Below are positions 25,701-36,400 of a stretch of 64,000 nucleotides of DNA, in pieces. Each line of letters starts with the position of its first letter. The first letter of the stretch is position 1. Both the position numbers and the translations under genes were made by a program. Under the pieces are notes generated by a model. That model was not told where the DNA came from, did not search any database, and saw only the letters and a program-made list of their open reading frames with translations. The stretch comes from Protonemura montana. Taxonomy: Eukaryota; Arthropoda; Insecta; Plecoptera; Nemouridae. The DNA lies in contig OX387602.1 of assembly GCA_947568835.1 (NCBI GenBank), forward strand, positions 25,161,021-25,225,020, in the 5' to 3' direction.

Positions 25701-28700
25701 GGTCGTACAACCAGACTCGAAACTAAAAACGTTCGTAAGAGAACAACGAACTGGAGCCGCTAAGCCATTGACTACCGTGAGAGGTTTGTGCAAGCGGGCC
25801 GACTTGCAACGGTGAAGATGCATTTGTCCTGCATAATTCACCGCCGCCACCGCCACCGTCACCACCGGAGGCGTCGGAGAAGCTAGCTAGGCGCCCTCGT
25901 CGGGCCTGGACGACAACTCCTGTGAATGAACACCTCGTATTGGTGGGTACACAACAACAGAGTAAGAAACTGAGCGCTTGTCATGGCTCATTCTCGGCAG
26001 CGGCAACCCACACAGCGCAGTTGTCAGCTGCATATTCTTCGCCGGCGACAGAACCTTCCGTCACTAATTCGACTAATTTTAACGATACACAAACAGCGCT
26101 GCCAGTATTTTAGAATTCTGTGCATGCTTCGCATATTTTTTCTCGTTTTCATCATGGAGCTTGCCAGCGTACGTGACTGCAAACACTCATTTGTGGCTGA
26201 AACAGTGTTTTTTTGTGTGTGTTTTTTTACCTTTTTACTGCAGTCATGTTGACCCGTCCTAAATAAAATGTAGTTCACAGTTCTTGACCTGACCGACATA
26301 GCGTCCTGTTAATTTCTTGCTTTAATGTAAAAAAGTGTCGGGTCTAGAAAATCAACAGTCTGCCAGTTTGACATGTTTTCAAAGTCATTGGTCATTGTTG
26401 TGTAGCATATTCAAAGCATACCTGGGAAATGAGAATCACCTACGGAGGCATTAATTAAGACAAGCCCCAGAAAAGTCATCTATATAATTGAAAACGACGG
26501 AAAAGAAGCGAAGCGGCGTTTTATTGTCACTTAAAATGATTCTCAATTGTGTGTTTGTGTGTTTGTGCGTGCTCGTTGCAAGAAAACAAAATAGATTGTG
26601 TTGAAGCCCTGTCTGCCGTTAGTCAATAAACTCTCTCTTGCCGTAAAGACTCAATTGATTGAACAGTCTTGCTTGCTTACAGCTCAACAAGTTAATCAAA
26701 ATTTCCCGGCGCACGGTTCTCTGTCGGGCTAAACGCAAGACGACAAGACGCCCACACAAACACGCCAACCAGCTCGCTACGACCGTGCAATCTGTACGCT
26801 TCACGGCGTCGGCGTCGGCGTCTGCTCCGTCTCGAGCGTTGGATCACAAAATTGAATGTTATAACGTGAGAATCACCGAGAGACAAATCGACATCGCGGA
26901 TGCCCATCTGCACTCTTCGGTTCGTGTCAGACAAACCAACATAGGTCGTTCGTGGCATTCGAAAACGTGAAATGGGCGAGCGTTCGTGGTGGTTTCTTGT
27001 TCGCCTGTCTGCACTAAGTCGCGCTGATTCATTGACATGCATTTCACGAGGCGCGCGGATACGAGCATGCTACGCGACTCGCAATCTTTTGTCGCTGGTT
27101 GTGATTGAAACAGGAACACATTCCCTCGCCCCACGCTGCAGCAGCGGCTGGCAAACAGACTTAATCATCATGTGTCTCTGAGCAAGTGTGCGCTCTTGAT
27201 TGCCGTTTCTAGATACAAACATCGCAGACCACGATGGCGCTCCGCTGGCAATACACTTTCAACTTTCGACTCTTTTATACATAATACATTTGTGTTGTGT
27301 ATGCATGTACTGCGCTTCAACTCTGAAAGTCGCGCCTTCATTAAAATGTACATTGTGCTAGCACAAGTGCATGTAAATACACTAATTAATCTAATTAGCA
27401 CGCTTCATAAGCAAGCCTGGCAAAGCGGGGGTAGGTATAGGCGTTCTGTGAGGTGCACCAACGACGAAATGTACCAGAACAGAGCTGTGATTTAATCATG
27501 AGACCGAGGCCTGCAGGGAGTTTATGATGTAATATAGAAGTTGACATGAGATAAATTTCTGCAAAAGTTTCGCTTGCCGCGGCTTGTTTCAAGCTGCCGC
27601 TGTCGAGTATGGTGCATGCACCCGAGGCTGATGTGAAATTGATTTTTCCGCCCAATTCTCATCCCCAACAGCCGCGGGGGAGGACGACAATCGCTTCAAA
27701 ATTCCAATTATTACCACGTCGGATTCAACCGTTTCGCTTGCCGGCTGCCAGGGCGGTTATACAAATTTTCAGCCGCATTGCAAAAGTGCCCACATTAACT
27801 TTCCAAACTGCCGCGCGCTATCTTCACGATCTGCCATGCACTGTGGTTACTTTGCATCAACTTGGTTGTACATCTCCCTTAATATTTGCATAGCCACCTT
27901 ACTCGAGTGGATACCGCTAGCCACTTGCTGTTGGCTTCAACACATATGGAATATATTGTCACACGTGCCCGCGATGACCTGGAACTATGACGCATTGATT
28001 CTATCGGGCCGAGTGCGTTTAGAGTTTTGACAATCGCACCATCCCGTCCAGTGCGGAATGACTCGCGTAGGTGTGTGTGTGCCTGTGCGTGTGCGTGTGA
28101 GAGAGTAGCGTTTTCCCATTGGCTACCCCCAGAGTGTCTCAAGCGATATTGATCCTGCGTATTTGTTGGGGCTAAACCGTGGCGCGCTACGAAACAGTGA
28201 CTCTCAATGCACCTGCATTTTGCAAACGCATCTTTATACTGGCCACCGTCTTTAGCCGTTTCTCCCACACTTGTCCACCGGAGTTTCACTCAGTAGTGGG
28301 TGCCGACGCTAGCTACTTCGATAAACGATGTCACTACTCACTAGCGATCTAAATTACTTCTAGCGTAACAGAACAAACGAACCAACGTTCGGAAATAAAT
28401 CAACTGCGTATGGCTTTCGACGGGATTAACGTGAGCCTAGATAACATCGGGGGTTAAGGGACTACCGCACTGCCCAAGGGGTTTATCAAGCAGGTGCCCT
28501 CGGCCAATGACCGTGCGGCATGTAGGCTTTACAGGTACGACTGCTCGACGCGTTACGTCGTTTGCTTTACGGCGTAGCGCGCGGTCCTTGCCTTCAAAGA
28601 TGCTGTCGAGACGGGTAGAGACTTTAGAAGAAGCATTTTATGCGCCACTTTTTTGGTTCATATTTCATGATAAACTCGCTTCCGAAAGCTGTCGTCCATC

Positions 28701-31700
28701 CGATGATAAATTTCTCAGGACACACGAGGCAATCACGATCGTAGATTGTCGCCCCAATGTCGCTAGGGTCGGCGATCACATGGTGCTGGAAGGATCTACG
28801 TTAATCTGGTCGGAGGCCGGAGGATGTTTGGTTAGGATACAGAGGCACACAATATTATATACAAGATCAACGCTGGAGAACGTTGGATCTCATGTGCATG
28901 GCGCATAAACACCACGAAACGTTCTAGGTAGCGAATTCATCTCCGGGGGGAGGCATGATGAGGACAGGAGGCGTCGTGCATAATTACTCACTCGGTCGGT
29001 CATCTTCCTCCGATCCCGAGCTATTCTTGCTTTTGTGGCGTCGGTGATGCGAACGCCGCTTAACGCCGTCGCCCGGTAGATGGACGCCGACATAGACGGT
29101 GTGCTCGCGGTGACCTGCAATAGAATGGTGACATCTTCTTACTTATCTCATTGAATGCTCGATCATCCTTGCTCTCGTGGTAAGTCGGCCAACCGGGGGT
29201 ATGGATGAAAAAATACACTCCAGTCGCTGGCTGTACTTATTTTGTGTCAGCTCTTAGATAATTATTGGAAATGTTAACATCGTCGTTAATTCTCAGTACT
29301 GAGTACAGGTGATAGCTGAAGGAAATGCAATATGTGCCAGTGCAATTTGTCATTTAATTATAGTAGTTTAATGCTAATTGAAACTTTTGCGTTGTGCACA
29401 GTTTCTGAACAAGTTGGTGAATTAATCAGCCTGCTTTTGGCGTGCTCCAAGCGATTGCGTGTATGGAATAGAGTTTGTAGATAGACCAATTGTTGCTCTT
29501 TATGACGCTGTCTACACCCACCTATACCTAGGTAATGTGTAACATTTTAATAAATAGACCACTCAAAGCTATGAGATACATGAAAGCAGCCAATATTTCA
29601 TTCTTCTGAAACCGATCATTTCTCAAACACTTACAATTCGACAGCCCCATCGTTTTTATCAGCTCATGTCATATGCATAGCCGCCGATGAAATGGTATTT
29701 AACATAAATTTTTCTTTTATCATCAATAGTATGACTTCTCGGTATCTATTTAAATAATATAGATACTGTGCGCTGCAGCGCGGCTATCGAACACGAAATT
29801 TCGTTAGTTTGTTTGATTATTATTTGATAGATTCCAGCCCAATATTGATTTTTCTCCTACGCAACTCCTGTTGCGTGGCCTTTTGTTTGTGACATGTATT
29901 CGAACACCGTTTTATTTCGAGTTCATGCCGATGCGTCTGAGCGATCGGCTGAAATCTGAATCCATGTCAAGGCAAAGTGATCTGCGCGACCCCAGGCCTC
30001 TCTGGACGAGGCGTCCGTCAGCGTCGCGCCTGTATTCATAGTTCATACCCTTCAACTTTTTCCCAGCCCTAGCCATGAAAATACCTGCATTCAAAGCTAA
30101 TGAAAGTATAATCAGCATAATTTTCAAACTAAATCGCCTGTTGGTGCTTACTAAGAGTCCAGAAACATGCGAGACATTTGAGGATATACTTCGGGACTGT
30201 CAAGACTACTCCTTGCCGCCCCCGGTTTTATTGTTGACATACTTTTCACGTAATCTCGGAGATTAATGTGAATATGATTGTTGTTATCACTTATCATGAA
30301 CATTTACATATAAATAATTTCAATGTGTTATTGAACGTAAGTACCTGCCGGTGTTTTTAATCACATTTACGTGCAGTTATTGGATTGCAATCGTTTTTTT
30401 TTAATCAAAGTCAACAAGTTAACTCTAATTAGGAGTTGCGTCGCGCTAAATTCAAACAGTGGGCTGTATTTTTTTGGCGCCTTGTCATACTTTTCCTACT
30501 ACCCTCGCATTAAATTTAAATTATTTGCTTAAGGCGAAAATTAAAAACTGAAATCAAACTCAACATTAAAATGAAGTGCGTTAATCATGTAATAGATTGT
30601 AACATTCAAGTTCGCCTGCTGTTTTTGTCGTTATCTGTGGATTCAACGAGATGACTTTTATCTGTGTACTTGAGGTGTTCAAGTACACCTCAGTGCAGAC
30701 TAGACTTCAAAGCGTCGTGCGTGTACTGCTAAAAAAAACAACCACCCTATAATGACTAACTCAGCGAGTTGACACCACTCGCCACTTTGCAGCACACAAA
30801 TTTCAGAAGACAAAAGACTCGTTGATTAGCTCCTTTTTTTGTTAGCTCTGAAAGCATGTGCCGCCCACAAATGCCGGGATGTTGAATATCCATTGTTGTA
30901 GTCTGAGAGTATGCATATAGACGCGCTGCGCAATGCGACACTTCACCCAACGTACTCTTTCGAGGGACGCGAAGGGCAGCCTACACCGGTTCTTGTTAAA
31001 GGATTGCTGCTCCATTTGGGAAATAATTGAATTTTCCTGTAGTGCTATTGGCTTCGTGCTCGCGAGGTGTAACGTGTAGAGCCGAGCCCCAGTTAAAATG
31101 TAGTATGTATTTGGGATTGGGATGAATATCCTCTACACATGCATTTGCAGGAAGGTGAACAAACAAGCCGGGCATAGATAAGGAGTTACCTCCTCCCAGT
31201 GACTAAAGCCCTCTCGGGTTAAAGATCACGCACTCGCGGTCACACGTCGAGTGTATAGGTACGGAGCTGGCTTTCTTGGCAAAAGCCACACTCGGCCGAA
31301 GATGCTTTACGGTGCAGCGAAAACCTACGGGAACTTGAAAGGCCGGGATGCTGCGGCGTGCATGCTTGGCCGAAATCCAAAACGCGTCGCCGCCGGCGAA
31401 ACACCAAAGTGCATTTGCTCGAGTGTACAATGGTGGGTTACGAGCAGCTCGGCGGCGAGGGTAGTCAGCTATGTGACAATCTTGCGCGGCTACTCGTGTA
31501 ATTATTCAATTAAAATCTGATTTTCATCAATGACGCGATACTTGAAGTCAAGCGTGACAATTTCAGCGTACCACGAATCGGGTTGCGTAATTTCAGCCAC
31601 AGCGAACGCGACTATTATTTCGTCATTATAACAATTTCGCTAATGAATGAACACACGCGGATCAATCCTATTTAGCATCTCATAGTATGGCTTGGTAGTA

Positions 31701-33416
31701 TTTTACACGTTTTCTTGGCAGACCTTGTAGTTACTCTTCCTACGCTAAGCGGCGCCTCCTTAGTATTTGTGTTCCGCGTTACAACGAAGCTTAACGAAGC
31801 TTGGTTAAATCTGTCAGCGCAGTTCACTGTTCGCGGGGTTCGTGTTTTTTTTTTTTTTTTTTTTTTTGAGCAGGGGTTCGCGTCGTACTTGCGTATATTG
31901 ACGCCGCCGACGCCGCCGACGCTGACTACTCCTTGCAATGTGGAGTCGCATTCGTTCGTAAACTTTCTCGTTTCAGTCAACCGCGACACGTCTCTGCCAT
32001 GCTGAGATTTCGATTCATATTTACCACTTTTTAGATGGATATGCGCATCAACCCCTGGGTTAAAGGCTCACAATGCATCGATAACAAAGTAATAGTATAA
32101 CATTGGATGCATTGTGAAACTTTATAGATTTTTTACGGTCTCTCTTTGGAAATGGTCGGTCTGTCATGACAGCATAGCTGAATCTTCCCAAGCCGCGGTG
32201 GTTCCTGATCTACACCGGGGCGAAGTGAGGATGTACGAGTGAGATTAGACTCATTTTATAAATAGATCAATATTTATTCTATGCTGCCTATCCAGCCTCG
32301 CGTTACTCGTTTCAATACTGCTACACTATCTCCCACCACGTCTCTCGAGAGTATACGCGGGTATACCAACCACGCGAAGACACCAAGGCAGGCTGGCACC
32401 AAACGAAAACCAGAAACAACGAATTTGTAATTCTACAGTTCAATTTTGAGTCTGTACTGGAGTCTCAATCGCTGCAATCTGAATCGCAGCATCGAAAGGG
32501 TTGGCTTAGACAACCGAGTCGGTAGCCTGTCCCCACCCCACCCTACTCTTCCCTTCCAACCACAGCCTTTGAAAGGAACGGTGTGTGTGTAGGTACCTAT
32601 CGACGGTGCGAATTTGATCTCTGATACAGCCATGCTCAAGTGGTCTGGCGTCTAGACTGAGGTATTTCCGGTGATCTTGCCGCCTCGAGAAAAGCTTTGC
32701 GCCGTGCGGGCAGAGGCCCGATCAAATATCAAATTTCATCGCGCTGTTTATTTACCAAATTGAATGAAACGCGTTTGCTTTTACAGAGAGTTCGATTTTC
32801 TATTCTATGAGGGAAGTATGTTTTAAAAATAGTTCGAAACCAAGTCAAGGAACTGAAATTGCTTAAGTAAACCGCGCAACGTTTGCAGCGTAATTTTTGC
32901 CAAGAAAATCCCATAAAACAGTGTTTATTTTTTCACAGAAATGTGTAGATCCAACTTTCCGCCTCCTTCTTGCATACCTTCTCGCCACTCGTACCTTATT
33001 CGTTGGCTGGAAATGCGATGGTTTCTAACGTAACGGCCAGGCTAAATTCAGCCAGAGTTTCGACCCCACCGTTGTACTAGGTGTGAGTACGTACACGCTA
33101 ATCATTAGTATTCGGGTCCATTGGCGCCCCAGTCTCTCAGCCTCACATGTGTTTCATGAGTGTTGGCTAGAGCGCATGATCATTCCTCGCCTAGCTGCAC
33201 ACATGTATACATGTACATACGTCACATAACATATGCTATGCCATGTGGTGTGGCCATTCTTTTCCCTCGCGTTATATGACTGAAAGTCTCTTAGCAATTG
33301 CCATTCAACCATCGGCTCTCTTTACCTTCGAAATCCTTCTCCGTGTAGCTTTGATGATGTGTCTTGAGGGCGCCAGGATCCTTTGGTGCCTCGTAATCCA
33401 GAGGAGAGGTTTCCAT
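10678..33416 (-). CDS. Na+-coupled bicarbonate transporter / Na+-driven anion exchanger (SLC4, NDAE1-like)
   Basis: Plasma-membrane acid-base transporter moving Na+ and HCO3-/CO3 2-, in some relatives in exchange for Cl-. Exons (minus): 33326-33416, 28992-29114, 24656-24794, 23908-24127, 23535-23661, 20159-20271, 19639-19824, 18546-18752, 18034-18176, 17632-17895, 17190-17355, 16902-17060, 16663-16812, 16148-16243, 15497-15676, 14811-14989, 14357-14567, 13895-14002, 13678-13812, 13145-13332, 11927-12032, 10678-10758. They sum to 3372 nt, 1123 residues, and every phase matches. Signatures in order: [40 protein letters not shown]-type segment, [44 protein letters not shown], an acidic run ([13 protein letters not shown]), [31 protein letters not shown], an extracellular loop with NGS/NTT/NSS/NWT glycosylation sites and several cysteines, [13 protein letters not shown] with the adjacent KLKK (DIDS-type) motif, [13 protein letters not shown], and [15 protein letters not shown]. 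The exact ion mode cannot be read from sequence. Confidence 0.95.
11927..12032 (-). other. SLC4 C-terminal tail exon (alternative)
   Basis: A 106-nt exon with a clean acceptor (ctctattag) and donor (AAG|GTGGGG). In the frame set by the previous exon it codes [20 protein letters not shown] then [15 protein letters not shown], a basic-then-acidic cytoplasmic tail. Reading on into the intron adds [10 protein letters not shown] and a stop at 11894-11896, also ending in S-x-V. Confidence 0.75.
13141..13332 (-). other. SLC4 exon 20 with splice-or-stop 3' end
   Basis: Codes [11 protein letters not shown], then [19 protein letters not shown] and ends KKKSPSKS. The sequence AAGTAAGT can either be read as Lys-stop (TAA 13141-13143, 1062-residue short form ending SPSKSK) or spliced at AA|GTAAGT into the 11927-12032 exon. 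The donor is a perfect consensus, so both outcomes are plausible. Confidence 0.8.
20272..23534 (-). other. SLC4 intron, no further exon recognised
   Basis: Intron between the exon ending [14 protein letters not shown] and the serine-rich cytoplasmic exon. The two flanking exons join as A|GG (Arg). I found only short ORFs without similarity, and no repeat I could name. Confidence 0.6.
24795..28991 (-). other. SLC4 intron with a GC-elevated middle part
   Basis: Intron joining ...EEDDRP A|GT (Ser) to [11 protein letters not shown]. Roughly 25.7-28.9 kb is richer in CpG than other introns of the gene. It holds ORFs on both strands of up to about 136 codons, none recognised, plus short CGGCGT and CCGCCA runs. 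An alternative promoter is possible but unsupported by any matching first exon. Confidence 0.45.
29912..30118 (-). CDS. candidate secreted peptide precursor, or alternative last exon of the SLC4 gene
   Basis: Unrecognised 68-residue ORF on the same strand as the surrounding SLC4 gene, inside its 5' intron. From ATG at 30118 the N-terminus [18 protein letters not shown] looks like a signal peptide with an ARA cleavage site. The rest is short basic-site-punctuated segments: [50 protein letters not shown]. There is one cysteine and no amidation glycine before the RR sites. The stop codon overlaps an AATAAA poly(A) signal (29911-29916). Alternatively, an acceptor (aatgcag) before 30084 lets the SLC4 exon 33326-33416 splice here in the correct phase (G|GT), producing a truncated 87-residue chimera. 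Either reading is inference. Codon use looks coding. Confidence 0.4.
   Translation of the reverse strand: MLIILSLALNAGIFMARAGKKLKGMNYEYRRDADGRLVQRGLGSRRSLCLDMDSDFSRSLRRIGMNSK
31845..31867. repeat. poly(T) run
   Basis: 23 consecutive T, in an intron or spacer. It could be the poly(A) tail of a minus-strand retroposed element, but no element body was recognised beside it. Confidence 0.9.
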
Positions 33417-33426
33417 CACCCACGGT
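33326..33426 (-). other. first recognised coding exon of the SLC4 gene
   Basis: The acceptor (gttccag) precedes 33426 and the donor GTAAAG follows 33326. It codes [20 protein letters not shown] followed by [10 protein letters not shown], and the phase-1 G joins GT of the next exon to give the conserved [12 protein letters not shown]. The ATG at 33414-33416 is the first in the exon, but the frame is open back to the acceptor (PWVM...), so an upstream coding exon cannot be excluded. Confidence 0.8.
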
Positions 33427-33429
33427 CTG

Positions 33430-36400
33430 GAACAAAAGAACGATAAAATTATTCAAAAAGAACCCAAATCAAATACACTCGGGAAGGACACAAGATGTAT
33501 ACTAGATTTTCCTTAGATATGAGGCTACACTAAAAGACACGAGGCACACAACGCGGTGTACAGGCGTGCTTAACGGTTAATATCAAAAGGTGCATAAAGT
33601 GTGTGACTTTTGACGAAGGCCTCTATTGTCAAGTCGTCAGCTGTAACATCCTGCAGCTCGGCGCCGAGAGTTGAATGAAATATCGTCCTGTTTTTAGCGT
33701 GTAGTTTGTGCGTAGATGCGTGCGAGCGACGCAGTCGCATTTAATCGATATCTAGTTCGGCTAGATCGCTCTGCCAAAATCGCGAGGCGGCAACATTGTT
33801 TTCACAAGAGGTGTTTTTAAATGTGTTTTATTGTGAACGCCAGTATAATCTTTGATACAATTGAATAGCCTTGTTCGATTGCGTGAATTCGTATACAACG
33901 GGTCAAATTAAGCACACTTTGCTCGCGTGCTTAGGTATAGGATGGTATCAATCAAAATATGTCTGGAAATGTATGTAACTCTAGTATCAGGAGAACTTCT
34001 CGGTAATCAAATCAGAAACACCTGATTAATTTACTCTTTAATAGTTTGTATGCAGGAGATTAATTGAATTGCATAATCCTTCAATCACATCTCTGAATGA
34101 CTGTCTAGCACGTGGTCATTGATCATGACAAATTGAAATTCCACAATTTGACATATTTTGATCGATTACTACAAGTAATCGACTTCGGGTAAATGAAATC
34201 TTCACTTTAATTTCATCGAAGTAAACGAAGGCTGTCAAAGATTTAAGATTGCAAGGCAAGGCAATGTTATTTCTCAAATTTAACTAGGATTAAGGTAACA
34301 ATGAACTACTAACCTGGATGCTTAATTGTTCACTCTCAGAGATAAGATAATTGAGTTGGGATATCACTTGAAATCACTGTATCTTTAGGGGATTAATGAC
34401 GGAACAACAGTTTCGGCACAAATAGTTACTCAGTGCTTTGTTCCACCTCAGCTGTCTATGACAAACAAAAAACAACATGATTTACACGTGATAACAGAAG
34501 AAGTCATCACCGTTATCAACTTGAGTTTCTTTGTAAACGAATTTATTATGGTTTGAAGTAAAACAGTGCGCGAAGGCGAAGGAATGTTTGCCGAAACAGG
34601 CACGTCGATCACCTAACTGGACATGTATTATCTAAACTTCAACCGATCTAAAACGAAAAAACGACGCACTTTTCCGTGCAAAATTCGTGTACCAAAAACG
34701 TGTGATGCGAGATCGTTTTTAATTGCCGCTAGCGTGCGACTAGTGAGACCTATCCCGCTCAACTGTTTCGCTTGGCGTGGAGTGTGCAGAGTTGGAGCAT
34801 GGACTGCCGGGACTCGGCGCGGCCGCCGCAAAGGCAGGCAGGCTCCCCTCCACCGCGGCGTGGGCTAGTATTGATCGACGCCGACGACGCCTCGGCGGAC
34901 GCTCTCGACGTCGTCGTGTTAGCTACTGACCGACGACGCCACGTGGGGGCAGCTACCTGGTTCGGTCGACGGAGACGCGCAGGGGCGTCCACTTAGGGGC
35001 GGATAACTGAGACGTGAACGAGACACGGGGTAGACACTTAGCGACCACTATGGCTATCAATCATGCTAGCCAATTGACGCCATGGGTGAGCTATTCATTA
35101 ACAGAAGGGTTTTCAGCAATCATTATGTCAGAGCAAACAGCCACTTGTTGGCCTTACAGATTAAGTTTCGCTTAATTACTCTTGTTTGGTAAATGCACTG
35201 CTTGTATGGCTTCTATAATCTGAATTTAATACGTGTTGACATCTACTGGCGGTGAGATGTGGATATATAGATTACATAACATAATTAGCAATCAATGCCG
35301 AGCCATAGATATGGATTTCATTTATCGTATTTATAATATACTTATATTTTTCGTTTAGCTGACCAAACACATAAGCACTTTGCTAAACGAAATAAATCAC
35401 CGAGTGAAGCAAGAAATATGTAGTGTCCGTCATATTTGGAATTCTCTTAGTGATTGCCAAAGCCAGCTGGCATGGCGTGTATTGCAGTTATTTTAAGGTA
35501 AATGGCGATGCAAAATGATTGTCACTAGTGTCGTGGGGGGGAAGGACGCGATATACCGCTCTGTTCCAATATATGTTTGCTCTCTTTCCGATATTGGCTG
35601 CTTGTTGTGTATCGCAGTCAACATGTTTGAGAATACATGAATTAATTTCCCTAGGCGAGATTTCAAATGTGCATGAGATTACACTCAACGGAGCCAGCCC
35701 TACAGTCAAGAGCAAGGTCAAGAGCCCATGTACTTATCTGGAGTGATAACGCCTTACACTGATTAATTATTTATGAATTTCAAAAATAACAAACATCATG
35801 GGTCTGGTGTGGGCACTGTACCATCAGGTACGCGCACATTTACATTCCTTTTTCATGCTATTTAGTCACCATGAATAATCAATGTAGTCTGTGAAGAAAA
35901 ATTGAGAGAATAATATCTTACGTAACCTCAAGTAATGACTTTCTTGCCCATTCCATTGCAAGTAATGCAGGCAAAACTAAAATGTTAAAAAAACTAGATA
36001 CAAGCTAGCAATTTGTCAGGTAAGTTGGAGATCGGTTGCTCTACTTCAATTGAGTCAATTAATTTGTATTATTAATTTACAGAGTATCATAATTGAGTTG
36101 GTTGTAAGCAAAGTTAGACTGGACCGAACAACTTTTTGCCTCTCAACTTATCGTCAACGGCCGATTCGACGCTAGCAAGTTACGATCCTGTTTGAAAAGT
36201 GGATTACAAAATAACATCTATGTAAATTAAAATGCCTACCATATAGGCATATAATATTAAATTACATAAATTATTATAATAGCAGAGGCGTCTCATACTA
36301 TTAAGATACAGGCTCAACAGCTTTACCATTCAAGCATCGATGGCTTTACCATGGATTCGGAAAAAATCTCGCGAGAAATTCTTCCCAGGTCTACCTCAAA

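Noticed and set aside
31672-32005. ORFs spanning the poly(T)/poly(A) tract
   Set aside because: Lysine or phenylalanine runs come from the homopolymer, and there is no other protein-like content.
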